From contig DAIDIG010000008.1 of assembly GCA_027459485.1 (NCBI GenBank), forward strand, positions 71,402-135,401: 64,000 nt of DNA, read 5' to 3'. Source of the DNA: Bdellovibrionales bacterium. GTDB lineage: Bacteria; Bdellovibrionota; Bdellovibrionia; Bdellovibrionales; UBA1609. Shown here one piece after another: positions 54,702 through 62,919 of this stretch. Within the stretch, counting starts at the first letter, position 1, and every line of letters begins with the position of its first letter. A program made the translations under genes and the position numbers. A model generated the notes under the pieces. The model worked only from the letters and a program-made list of their open reading frames with translations, searched no databases and was not told where the DNA came from.

Positions 54702-55575
54702 AGTCGTTTCCGGAATAGAATATTAGATTCCGACCGTTAACGTTTAAGAAGCTTGGAAAATAAACCATCGAACTATCAAACTCGCCAGGCCGGCCAAAGG
54801 GGATATCAAAATCACGGTCAAGACGAACCCACTCCTCACCTTTTGTTTTTCTCGCACAACCAAACGAATATTTCATGCTAAGCAAGCGGCGTGTATAAAA
54901 TACCAATGTGTCACTGCCTATTGTACAAATCTGCGGGCGCCCGAGGCCATGTTCTACCGCCAAGTCACACGCAATAATTCGACGTCCGGTTTTGCCGAAC
55001 ATTCTCGGATTGTCTGATGTTTGAAAAAAAACATCATATACTGGACGCAGCTTCCCCCCTGCCATCTGCCAATCTGATCCGGCCGAATAGGTGGTTAAAA
55101 ATCTCCTTCCATCGAATAAGATGGACTGCCCCGCTCGCACGTGAAGGCCTTCGTCTGCTCGATCTAGTATGGGGGCGGCGCTTTCCTTTTTAAAATTAAC
55201 ACCATTAGTGCTCGTCGCTAATCCGCCGAAATTGAAATGGCGTATTTTGTCGCTCAATTGAAATCCAGTGTAATATAGAAACACAGTCCCGTTGTGAATG
55301 TATGCATGACCGGGAAACACGCCATTGTCATCGAATGTGCCGGGTGCTCCGATATCTATAACTGGAGCTGACGATATCGCTTTTATCTCTTTCAGGCTAT
55401 TGGCGCAAATGTCGATATAACCGATTCTCGAGATGCCCTTGTCATCCCAGGCGCCAACAAATATTCGAATCGTGTTCGGATCAATCAATACCGCTGTAGG
55501 CGCCATAGCGTGGCTTTGCCACCAATGAGAGATTTTTTTAGGGTTTATCAGGAATTCTTTTTTAATTACTTTCAT
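54661..55575 (-). CDS. Five-bladed beta-propeller protein (GH43/GH32-like)
   Basis: 304 residues with no signal peptide. The propeller pattern is clear: WQSHAMAPTAVLIDPNTIRIF, DDKGISRIGYIDI, GAPGTFDDNGVFPGHAYIHN, FLYYTGFQLSDK, GGLATSTNGVNF, SVVYFPSFLNVNGRNLIFYSGN-like last blade. It belongs to the cytoplasmic GH43/GH32-like clan often found in O-antigen loci, where members act in sugar transfer rather than hydrolysis. Its ATG overlaps the stop of the ATP-grasp gene (ATGA) and its end overlaps the FemAB-like gene. Confidence 0.75.
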   Translation of the reverse strand: MKVIKKEFLINPKKISHWWQSHAMAPTAVLIDPNTIRIFVGAWDDKGISRIGYIDICANSLKEIKAISSAPVIDIGAPGTFDDNGVFPGHAYIHNGTVFLYYTGFQLSDKIRHFNFGGLATSTNGVNFKKESAAPILDRADEGLHVRAGQSILFDGRRFLTTYSAGSDWQMAGGKLRPVYDVFFQTSDNPRMFGKTGRRIIACDLAVEHGLGRPQICTIGSDTLVFYTRRLLSMKYSFGCARKTKGEEWVRLDRDFDIPFGRPGEFDSSMVYFPSFLNVNGRNLIFYSGNDFGKAGIGVLEFEY

Positions 55576-56879
55576 ACTCTTTCGTTCAACAGGACCTCAA
55601 TCATGCTAAGGTCAAAAGTCGCGATACCAATTTTTTCTGAAACCTCTCTGCGTTGAGAGAAAGAGTCGTCGATGAAAATAGCATCATTGTCCTTAATATA
55701 AGCAGCCTTGCTATCCGACTCGCGTAACCAGATGGTTTCGTCAAACAGGTCCTGTATCCGGTACCGCTTTAGGAACTCAATCCTGTCCCGGGCATTGGAC
55801 TTAGATAAAAGCACAATTTTTTTGCCGTCATTTATGCATTGGAACAAAAACTGGATCACAGTTAGATTTATTCGATCATTAGTTATAATCGTATCGTCAA
55901 GATCAATATAAACTGTATTGAACTTGAACGGATGTGAATAACGGTTCATTAGGCAGCGATCAATAGTATATTGGCCCGGGTTCTGCATAATTGTATATGG
56001 AAGGCCATAGAATTCATACAAGCTTAACAACGGAAAATTCACGCCTTGAACGCGGTGAAGTGCCATTGTGCCGGCGATTCTCGGGTCTACTTCAAGTAGC
56101 TTTAATGTCCCACTTGCGCTCTCCTTCATTTGAAAAAACCATGCGCCCGCGATGCCAGTTATTCTTAGTATTGTCTGGCCAATTTCGTTGAAGAACTTGT
56201 TCAATTCACTGCTTACACTTCTAGAGTGCATTGCAGTGCCCATCCGAATGCGTTTGCGCTCGCGGCCTGAGCAAAACAGTAATTTGCCAGATGAACTCGA
56301 AAAACAATCTACGGTGAATTCTCTGCCCGGTAGATATTCCTGAACTAAAAAGTCGCCGCACATCGACGATCTGAGGAGCTCGTAGTGCTGAAGATTTTCA
56401 ATTTTTACCGCGCCTTGGCCGCCATAGCCTACACTCGGTTTACCAAAAAGAGGGAATGCTCCTTCGGGGGGTGTGATGTCATAAACATGTGGTATCGGAA
56501 TATGGCCCTTCAAGATTCGCAAAGTTTCGCGCTTTGAAGTCAAAATTTGCAATACTTCCCGAGGCGGCATGATAATGTCGCAGTCAATTTTGTCTCTAAC
56601 CGTGTCCAGGCCAATAATCACCCTGGAATTACTGGGGAATAGTACGTCGATGTCGTGTTTATGAATGAGGTCATTCAGTTCGCGCCACCAGTTTGGCTCA
56701 GAAAGGTGTGATACGGTAAAGTGATGTCGATATGAGTAGGGACCCTGATTTTCGACGGGGCTTGACGCAGAAAGTACCTCTACTTCTTTGGCGTCTTGAA
56801 GTGACCTTTTTATTTCAAGCCCATTCTCTGTGCCGCCGGGAAAAATTAAGACGCGCCATCGCCTTTGACGTTTAGACAT
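55572..56879 (-). CDS. ATP-grasp ligase fused to HAD phosphatase-like domain
   Basis: 435 residues from ATG 56879. Residues about 1-310 form a carbamoyl-phosphate-synthase-like ATP-grasp module: a PreATP part (VLIFPGGTENGLEIKRSL), FGKPSVGYGGQGAVKIENLQ (the glycine-rich ATP loop), VQEYLPGREFTVDCFS and a metal segment KLLEVDPRIAGTMALHRVQG. Residues about 320-435 form a HAD domain: VYIDLDDTIITNDRINL (D-x-D-x-T), VLLSKSNARDRIEF (motif II/III) and IFIDDSFSQRREV (motif IV). ATP-grasp enzymes join carboxylates to amines. The fusion is unusual. First gene of a three-gene overlapping unit. Confidence 0.82.
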   Translation of the reverse strand: MSKRQRRWRVLIFPGGTENGLEIKRSLQDAKEVEVLSASSPVENQGPYSYRHHFTVSHLSEPNWWRELNDLIHKHDIDVLFPSNSRVIIGLDTVRDKIDCDIIMPPREVLQILTSKRETLRILKGHIPIPHVYDITPPEGAFPLFGKPSVGYGGQGAVKIENLQHYELLRSSMCGDFLVQEYLPGREFTVDCFSSSSGKLLFCSGRERKRIRMGTAMHSRSVSSELNKFFNEIGQTILRITGIAGAWFFQMKESASGTLKLLEVDPRIAGTMALHRVQGVNFPLLSLYEFYGLPYTIMQNPGQYTIDRCLMNRYSHPFKFNTVYIDLDDTIITNDRINLTVIQFLFQCINDGKKIVLLSKSNARDRIEFLKRYRIQDLFDETIWLRESDSKAAYIKDNDAIFIDDSFSQRREVSEKIGIATFDLSMIEVLLNERV

Positions 56880-57050
56880 TACTAGTGAAGATACTCGATT
56901 TTGAGCGCCGTTGTCACGGCTTGCCTCTATAGCCCCAAAGGGCATCGCAGCGAAAATTTTTCGGGAAACTGGAGGATGCTGAATTTATTTTGCATCCTCT
57001 GCCTGGGCTGGGTAAGAACCAGTTTTGAAGTGGTGATTTGTGGTGATTTT

Positions 57051-58148
57051 ATGAAATGTAATCCTAAAATTTCAGCTGTTATAACCTCTTACAATAGAGG
57101 CAATTTGCTAGGTGAGACAATAGACTCATTCCTCGCACAAAATTACTCAAACCTTGAAATCATTATCGTTGACGATGGATCTACGGATAATTCTCGCGAA
57201 GTGATTCAAAGATTTGCAGCGCGATATCCGGATAAAATAAAATACATATTTCAGGAAAATCGAGGGCCAAGTATAGCCGCCTCTCGCGGCATAGGCATTG
57301 CCGAAGGTGATTTTATAGCACTGTCGTCGAATGATGATGTCTCCTGCCCCGATAGGATCGGCAAAACTTTAACTTACCTACAGCAAAATCCGCAAGTCGG
57401 TATAGTCTGCACACACGTTTCTTTTATAGACGAAGATTCAAAGCCAGTTCTTAATTCGTTAGGGTGGTGGGGCGGCCTCTTAAATCACCCTAATCGAACA
57501 AGGTCGAAAATGTTATTGCATTTCCTGCGGCACGGCAACTACCTAGCCTCTCCGACTGCGCTTGTAAGAAAAGAAGTGTTTGAGAAAACTGGCCCCTTTC
57601 ATCCAGCTTCACTACAGGCACAAGACTTTATTTTGATAGTGCGAGCGCTCGAATTTTACGAAATCCATTTACTCGAAGATAAGCTCGTCAATTACAGAGT
57701 CTATTTGGGCGGCGGTAACCTGAGTTCGCCAGCTAACGAGCTGCGCGGCTACAACGAATGGAATTTTATTGCGCCCGATTTATTGAGAATAACCTGCTTG
57801 TATGCGGATAAGCTCGATTTATGCGAAGAGCTTCGGCGTAATGGCGTCGACCCGAGTCAGGAATGGCCAATTGAGTTTTTAGTTTTTAAATTGGCAATGT
57901 TGCCCAACACAAAGTTTCTGTACCCCAGCGCGATCCAGTTCATCGCAAAATTCTTTAGTCTGAACCCGCAGTACACGGACTTAATTAAAGAGTTTAATCG
58001 GATTTGTGCACAAGCAGACACTTTCGGTGCCGTCGAGATAAAACGAATATGCAATTCTAGGGCCTTCAGAACCGGCCAAATTGCTCTTGCGCCGGCGAGA
58101 GCTCTTCGAAACTTTGGCAAAAAGTTAGTGCGTTTACCGCTTACCTAA
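57051..58148 (+). CDS. Glycosyltransferase family 2
   Basis: 365 residues from ATG 57051. GT-A fold: KISAVITSYNRGNLLGETIDS, IIIVDDGSTDNSREVIQRF, ENRGPSIAASRGIGIAEGDF and the metal motif SSNDDVSCPDRI (N-D-D in place of the common D-x-D). The rest has hydrophobic elements and ends basic (KKLVRLPLT). Acceptor unknown. The frame is open further upstream without a ribosome site. Divergent from the ATP-grasp gene (about 170 bases) and overlapping the convergent aminotransferase by 8 bases. Confidence 0.87.
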   Translation: MKCNPKISAVITSYNRGNLLGETIDSFLAQNYSNLEIIIVDDGSTDNSREVIQRFAARYPDKIKYIFQENRGPSIAASRGIGIAEGDFIALSSNDDVSCPDRIGKTLTYLQQNPQVGIVCTHVSFIDEDSKPVLNSLGWWGGLLNHPNRTRSKMLLHFLRHGNYLASPTALVRKEVFEKTGPFHPASLQAQDFILIVRALEFYEIHLLEDKLVNYRVYLGGGNLSSPANELRGYNEWNFIAPDLLRITCLYADKLDLCEELRRNGVDPSQEWPIEFLVFKLAMLPNTKFLYPSAIQFIAKFFSLNPQYTDLIKEFNRICAQADTFGAVEIKRICNSRAFRTGQIALAPARALRNFGKKLVRLPLT

Positions 58149-59238
58149 AGTCATTGATTGTCTCGATAATGTAGTTCTGCTCGGATTCTTTAAGAGCCGG
58201 GTGAAGTGGGATGCTTATCACCTGGTCAGCCACCCTGTTCGCAACCGGAAAATTATTTATCGAATAACTCTGTCGATAAACAGCACTTTGATGCGGCGGG
58301 ACTGGATAATGTATGATCGTGCCGATGCCGCGTTGTTCAAGATATTCTTGGAAATCCGGTCGGTTCTCACATAGGAGCGGAAAGACGTACCATGATGGCT
58401 TTACCGAGTCGTCTGACGCAAGAGGAAGTCGCACGGCAGAATTCGAGATCTCGTTTAAATATCGGGTTGCAAGTCTTGAACGTGTCTCGTTCCACTTGTC
58501 GAGTTGTTTAAGTTTCAGCTGCAGTACGCTCGCTTGAATTGTATCGAGCCGGCTGTTAACCCCGGCAACCTCATGATGATATTTTTCTTCGCTGCCGTAA
58601 TTTCTCAAGAGACGGGTGTGCTCATTAAACTCGGGGATACTCGTAGTTATAGCGCCGGCATCACCCAATGCGCCTAAATTCTTTGAAGGATAGAAGCTAA
58701 ACGAAGCCATTTCTCCTAGATTTCCGGCCTTTTTTCCATTGTATGTAGCCCCATGGGCCTGTGCCGCATCTTCGATAATCGGAATGCCTTTCGGTATGGC
58801 GTCCCTCAATTGATCCATTCGGCAGGGCCGTCCGTAAAGGTGAACGGCTACAATGGCTTTTGTCCGCTTTGATATCCTAGTCGCGAGTTGGTTCGGATCG
58901 ATATTGAAATCATCTGGCGAAATGTCCACGGGCACGGCGCGCGCACCAAGCTGAGTAACAGCGAGCCAGGTGGCAATAAAGGTCATGGATGGCACGATAA
59001 CTTCATCGCCCGGGCCCACGCCGACGGCTCGAAGAGCTAAACTGATCGCATCTAAGCCGTTGCCGACGCCGACGCAAAATTTCGTTCCGCAATAACTTGC
59101 AAAGTCAGACTCAAACTTCGTGACAGCTCTACCTAAGATATAAGAGTCACTGTTTATTGTGCTTAAGACCGTATCTGAAAGGCCCGGGCAGTACTCTTCG
59201 CCATTCAAAATGGCTAACGGCAAATAAGGCACCTTCAT
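58141..59238 (-). CDS. DegT/DnrJ/EryC1-family sugar aminotransferase
   Basis: 365 residues. PLP-dependent enzyme that aminates a nucleotide-linked keto sugar. The active-site Asp is in IPIIEDAAQAHGATYNGKKAG, the Schiff-base Lys in SFSFYPSKNLGALGDAGAI; AVHLYGRPCRMDQL is also typical. Its partner FdtA-like gene overlaps its start (ATGA at 59235-59238). Together they resemble FdtB/QdtB plus FdtA/QdtA, which make dTDP-3-amino-3,6-dideoxy-hexoses. The acetyltransferase and RmlA/RmlB genes are not in the window. Confidence 0.9.
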   Translation of the reverse strand: MKVPYLPLAILNGEEYCPGLSDTVLSTINSDSYILGRAVTKFESDFASYCGTKFCVGVGNGLDAISLALRAVGVGPGDEVIVPSMTFIATWLAVTQLGARAVPVDISPDDFNIDPNQLATRISKRTKAIVAVHLYGRPCRMDQLRDAIPKGIPIIEDAAQAHGATYNGKKAGNLGEMASFSFYPSKNLGALGDAGAITTSIPEFNEHTRLLRNYGSEEKYHHEVAGVNSRLDTIQASVLQLKLKQLDKWNETRSRLATRYLNEISNSAVRLPLASDDSVKPSWYVFPLLCENRPDFQEYLEQRGIGTIIHYPVPPHQSAVYRQSYSINNFPVANRVADQVISIPLHPALKESEQNYIIETINDFR

Positions 59239-59645
59239 CTTTTTACACTGTTCAAATAGACGTCATAATCGCGAATATAGTCGGATTCTTTGAAGTATTC
59301 CGAAGCTAATGCCAGGCAGACAGACCCGTATGAAAAATTAGTGAGAACCCGCCACACCCCCGGAGGAACATAAAGACCAATGTTTGAGCGGTTGAGGGTG
59401 AACGCTCGCTCGCTCGTGCCATCCGTCAGAACAACTTCGAAACTGCCGGCTATTGCTAACAGAATTTGCTTGAGCTCGATATGCGCGTGACCGGCCCGCT
59501 CGGCGCCACCGGGAATATCGTACAAATAGTAAACTCTTTTTATGTCGAACGGCACATGGACGGCGCTTTCAATGAATGACAGATTTCCGCGCTGGTCATG
59601 TACCTTAGGGAACTCTATGAGTCGAACTTCTTCTAAACTTGGCAC
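59235..59645 (-). CDS. FdtA/QdtA-type cupin: dTDP-6-deoxy-hex-3-ulose isomerase
   Basis: About 136 residues. Cupin motifs of the WxcM/FdtA family: VRLIEFPKVHDQRGNLSFIES, VYYLYDIPGGAERAGHAHIELKQILL and LYVPPGVWRVLTNFSYGSVCL. It isomerises dTDP-4-keto-6-deoxyglucose to the 3-keto sugar used by the neighbouring DegT enzyme. GTG 59645 is preferred, with GAGG eight bases upstream; a TTG at 59684 gives a longer N-terminus without family match. Which C4 epimer it produces (Fuc or Qui type) cannot be told. Confidence 0.85.
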   Translation of the reverse strand: MPSLEEVRLIEFPKVHDQRGNLSFIESAVHVPFDIKRVYYLYDIPGGAERAGHAHIELKQILLAIAGSFEVVLTDGTSERAFTLNRSNIGLYVPPGVWRVLTNFSYGSVCLALASEYFKESDYIRDYDVYLNSVKR

Positions 59646-60103
59646 TGTAAATAACCTCGCGCGAAGCGCAGTCGCTTGAGACAAAATTAGTCAAAAACGC
59701 CATAATTTCAACTGAAATCTAACCGCCCATGAGCAAGGGCCATTACAATATATGAGCGGCGTCGGAATGACCTAATTTGATATCTACAAAAATTGGGCGA
59801 TCGAACAACGCCAGAAAAAGGAGAATAATTTTTCTCATTAAGTCTAACTCCAAATCGGTCGGAAATTGCCATATGGCTTTAGGCCCCTGGCGCTGCCGTA
59901 CTAAGCTACTTGTGAAGTTTGATTTTCGAATCCCATCCGAAATGAATCGGCGAGAAGGGCTCGCGGAGTTAACAATAAAATATGGCGTAGTTCACATGAT
60001 GAAAGTCCAAAGGACACGGGGCGCGAGCGTAACGTACGGACAAGCCGTTGCGATTGACGGACTATTACGCCTAAGCTAAATGGACCGGCTGAAGGGGAAT
60101 TAA
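59646..60103. other. Gene-free stretch between the cupin and the next glycosyltransferase
   Basis: About 460 bases. A 100-codon plus-strand frame (59777-60079) has no ribosome site, no recognisable product and atypical residue content, so I do not call it a gene. It probably holds divergent promoters for the aminotransferase unit and the glycosyltransferase at 60104, but no clear -10/-35 pair or terminator was seen. Confidence 0.5.
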
Positions 60104-61159
60104 ATGGGCGTTAGAAGGATTGCTGGCCGCTTAGCTATGAAATCGGTCCGCGGCTATGAACACTTCATAGACAATAGGCGCGCAAGCTATCACCTCAGGC
60201 ACGCGCGTAGGTTCGCGCGACGATATGTGCGGCGCAAGCATTCCGGTGCGCCGGAGCTCCGTGGGCCTGTGGCCTTCGTCGGTCAGAAGGAATATTTTAG
60301 GCAAGCCTATTATGATTGGACGTCAACCGGACAACATTTCGCATTCGACCTAAATTCGTTTGATCATTGTGAACTTCGCGCACTTCCCAGCTTTTGCAAA
60401 AAGCATGGAATCAAAACCTGCATAATCTTTCGCCCGGAGTGGTTCGCGAAGTATAGAAAAGAATTCAGCGACCTAAAATCGATGAACGTAAAAGTGGTTG
60501 GCTTTTCAACTGAACCGGTCGTTCGCCGGTTGGATGGTAAAGAAACTCACTTAGACCAAGTCAGTCGTCTTCTAAACCTCTTGCAGGCTCTGACGCTAGA
60601 CTATGACCTCTTCGTTCACTATGATGAACTGTCTCGTGAGGCGTTAACCCAATTAAATTTTGGTCCATTGATCTGCTGGCCGATCCCGGTCAGCCGGCGA
60701 CTTTTTTACCCTAACGAAACGGATAAAACATACGACTTTTGCTTTCTCGGCAGAAGCACGCCGTATCGCGAGAGTTTTCTTTGGGATTTAAAGGCAAGAT
60801 TCAATTTGATCCACGTGGCGCACGGGATGAACGACGAGGCCGCGAACGAAATAATGAGCAAATCAAAAATTGTATTGAACATACACAATCTCGATTATCT
60901 GAATTTCGAGACGAGAGTCGTACAGGCCCTACTATGCAAACGACCGCTTATTTCGGACCCTTTAATTTGGAATATCCTCAAGGCGGGGCAAGATTACATC
61001 GAGGTAAGAACCCCGGAAGATTTGAGCCGCGTTGCGCATGATCTAATTTCGAACAATAAATGGAGCGAATTTGGAAATTATTCGACAGATTTAAGCGTCT
61101 TTGACATCAACACGTTTATGAAAAGAATCGGCTACACGGACGAAATCCCTTCCATTTGA
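60104..61159 (+). CDS. CgeB-like glycosyltransferase
   Basis: 351 residues. An unusually basic N-terminus (SYHLRHARRFARRYVRRKHS) precedes a GT-B fold. The C-terminal half matches the CgeB/spore-maturation glycosyltransferase-like domain: YDFCFLGRSTPYRESFLWDL, EIMSKSKIVLNIHNLDYLNF and ALLCKRPLISDPLIWN, then GQDYIEVRTPEDL. GAAGGGG lies 6 bases before the ATG. The final 69 bases overlap galE on the other strand. Acceptor unknown. Confidence 0.78.
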   Translation: MGVRRIAGRLAMKSVRGYEHFIDNRRASYHLRHARRFARRYVRRKHSGAPELRGPVAFVGQKEYFRQAYYDWTSTGQHFAFDLNSFDHCELRALPSFCKKHGIKTCIIFRPEWFAKYRKEFSDLKSMNVKVVGFSTEPVVRRLDGKETHLDQVSRLLNLLQALTLDYDLFVHYDELSREALTQLNFGPLICWPIPVSRRLFYPNETDKTYDFCFLGRSTPYRESFLWDLKARFNLIHVAHGMNDEAANEIMSKSKIVLNIHNLDYLNFETRVVQALLCKRPLISDPLIWNILKAGQDYIEVRTPEDLSRVAHDLISNNKWSEFGNYSTDLSVFDINTFMKRIGYTDEIPSI

Positions 61160-62134
61160 CGGCCGTGCTCCGTTTATTTCCCAGAGCAATGAATGCTTAC
61201 AAATTAGCTCAATGTCATTTAATTCTGGCACCCAGCCTAACCTGCGTTTTAATTTGCTCGGATCTGCAATCACCATTGCGGCGTCGCCCCCCCTTCTGGG
61301 GCCATCGCATACCATGAAGTCCTGGCCAGAAATGCGTCTGATTGTGTTTACAACCTGACGCGCGGAATACCCCTGCCCGTAACCACAATTAAAAACATCG
61401 GAATTTTTACCCGCGGCCAGATATTCCAAGGACAAACAGTGCACTTGGGCAAGATCGTGGACGTGAATATAATCGCGAACGCCCGTGCCATCTGGCGTCG
61501 GGTAATCGGTACCGAAAATTGTTACACCTTTTCGCAGTCCAACTGCAGCTTCGCAGGCAACCTTAATCAGGTGGGTGGCATTCGGTGTCGATTGACCGGT
61601 CAGGCCGTCAGGATGCGCGCCTGCCACGTTAAAGTACCGCAGAATGACGAAGCTAAAATTCATTGCCGAACTCAAATCTTTAAGGATCGATTCGGCCATC
61701 GCCTTAGTGCGGCCGTATGGATTGATCGGGTCGATCGTGGACTCTTCGGTTGCGGCGCCATCCACGTTTCCGTAGACAGCAGCGCTAGATGAAAAAATAA
61801 AGTTTTTGATCCCAGCATTGGCGCAGGTTTCAAAAAAGTGAATAAAAGTTGATACGTTGTTCTTGTAATATTTCACTGGATTGAGCACAGACTCGGCCGC
61901 ATCGAGATGCGCTGCAAAATAAATAACGGCTTCGATCTTATTTTTTGCGACAACCTGAGCGATAAAGTTCGAATCCATAACATCACCGACAAAGAACTGA
62001 GCTCTTTTCGGCACGGCCCAACGAAAGCCGTTACACAAATTGTCGACTACGGTAACGATATGATCATGTTCTAACAGCTGATAGGCGGTATGAGAGCCTA
62101 TATACCCCGCACCGCCCGCGACCATGACATTCAC
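61091..62134 (-). CDS. galE: UDP-glucose 4-epimerase
   Basis: Interconverts UDP-glucose and UDP-galactose (or the N-acetyl forms). NAD-binding motif VAGGAGYIGSHTAYQLLEHD, then FSSSAAVYGNVDGAATEES (catalytic Ser) and NPYGRTKAMAES (Y-x-x-x-K). 347 residues from GTG 62134, preceded by AGGGG; ATG 62125 is an alternative. The C-terminus is about 10 residues longer than usual, and that extension is the part overlapping the opposing glycosyltransferase gene. It starts 12 bases after the neighbouring methyltransferase stop. Confidence 0.93.
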   Translation of the reverse strand: MNVMVAGGAGYIGSHTAYQLLEHDHIVTVVDNLCNGFRWAVPKRAQFFVGDVMDSNFIAQVVAKNKIEAVIYFAAHLDAAESVLNPVKYYKNNVSTFIHFFETCANAGIKNFIFSSSAAVYGNVDGAATEESTIDPINPYGRTKAMAESILKDLSSAMNFSFVILRYFNVAGAHPDGLTGQSTPNATHLIKVACEAAVGLRKGVTIFGTDYPTPDGTGVRDYIHVHDLAQVHCLSLEYLAAGKNSDVFNCGYGQGYSARQVVNTIRRISGQDFMVCDGPRRGGDAAMVIADPSKLKRRLGWVPELNDIELICKHSLLWEINGARPSNGRDFVRVADSFHKRVDVKDA

Positions 62135-62146
62135 TCGAAATAGCCC

Positions 62147-62725
62147 CTAAACCTTTCTGCTTCTGCAGCGTACGGTCATCTGATTGCACGCATTGTAAAG
62201 GAACCTACGTGCAAACCCAAACGGGAGAATAAGCCGTACAATAAGGGGTAAAGACCTCCAATCGGGGCTTGCGTCGTATCTCTCCGCTACGATTTCAAAT
62301 TTCTTTTGGAAGTTAAGATTTTCTTTAAACCACTTTTCTGTGAGAAAAATATTGTGGCCGGGATACATACCCTCGGCGGAATTTGCATATGGCACTGTAA
62401 AATCAAATTGGCCCCGAGGTTTTAGGACTCGGTACGACTCGTTGATCACGTGATCGAGGTGTGAGTGCTCAAGAAAATGGGACGATACAATTTTCTCGGC
62501 ACTGTTATCTCGAAAGGGGAGTGAATGTACGTTCAGGTCCATTAAAATATCAGGCACGTTGTCCCTGTTCTCGATCTGTGCGGCCGCGCCAATGAGGTTG
62601 TCTAACCCAATAAACCCGGGCCGCTTAGAATAGCCGCAACCAAGATCGAGTTTTAGGCACCCTTCGCCACCAAAGGAGTCAACTATTTGATCGATGCTTT
62701 TATGGTTTGAACTAATTTGGTACAT
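62147..62725 (-). CDS. SAM-dependent methyltransferase
   Basis: 192 residues. Motif I is CLKLDLGCGYSKRPGFIGLD; the acidic loop at about DLNVHSLPF and the motif IV-like VSSHFLEHSHLDHVINESYRVLKPRGQF (methyltransferase type 11 pattern) are clear. Probably methylates a sugar or modifies a lipid-linked intermediate in this polysaccharide region. It precedes galE in the same direction with a 12-base gap, so they share a transcript. Confidence 0.82.
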   Translation of the reverse strand: MYQISSNHKSIDQIVDSFGGEGCLKLDLGCGYSKRPGFIGLDNLIGAAAQIENRDNVPDILMDLNVHSLPFRDNSAEKIVSSHFLEHSHLDHVINESYRVLKPRGQFDFTVPYANSAEGMYPGHNIFLTEKWFKENLNFQKKFEIVAERYDASPDWRSLPLIVRLILPFGFARRFLYNACNQMTVRCRSRKV

Positions 62726-62810
62726 CTCGCCCTATTTAAAAACACTGCACAATCAATAAAAGTAGAAAAATTATTACCCCTATGGTAAGCCGTGACCAAA
62801 GGATAATCTA

Positions 62811-62915
62811 ATGGAAGGAATTGTTGAAGGTCAAGCGCCGCGACCTATCAAGGCGTTGGTTATAGCTTATCGTAAAGCGGCTGGGCGGGGATTGGGAGCG
62901 CTGCTGACCTACTAG
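62811..62915 (+). CDS. Possible 34-residue leader peptide
   Basis: A 34-codon frame with AAAGGA 8 bases before its ATG, a better ribosome site than that of the glycosyltransferase that starts 4 bases after its stop. Product is basic and partly hydrophobic (PRPIKALVIAYRKAAGRGLG). It may couple translation of the next gene, or be the relic of a longer gene, or be chance. Confidence 0.3.
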   Translation: MEGIVEGQAPRPIKALVIAYRKAAGRGLGALLTY

Positions 62916-62919
62916 AAAC

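Noticed and set aside
59777-60079. 100-codon frame upstream of the CgeB-like gene
   Set aside because: No ribosome site and residue content unlike neighbouring proteins; reads as chance.
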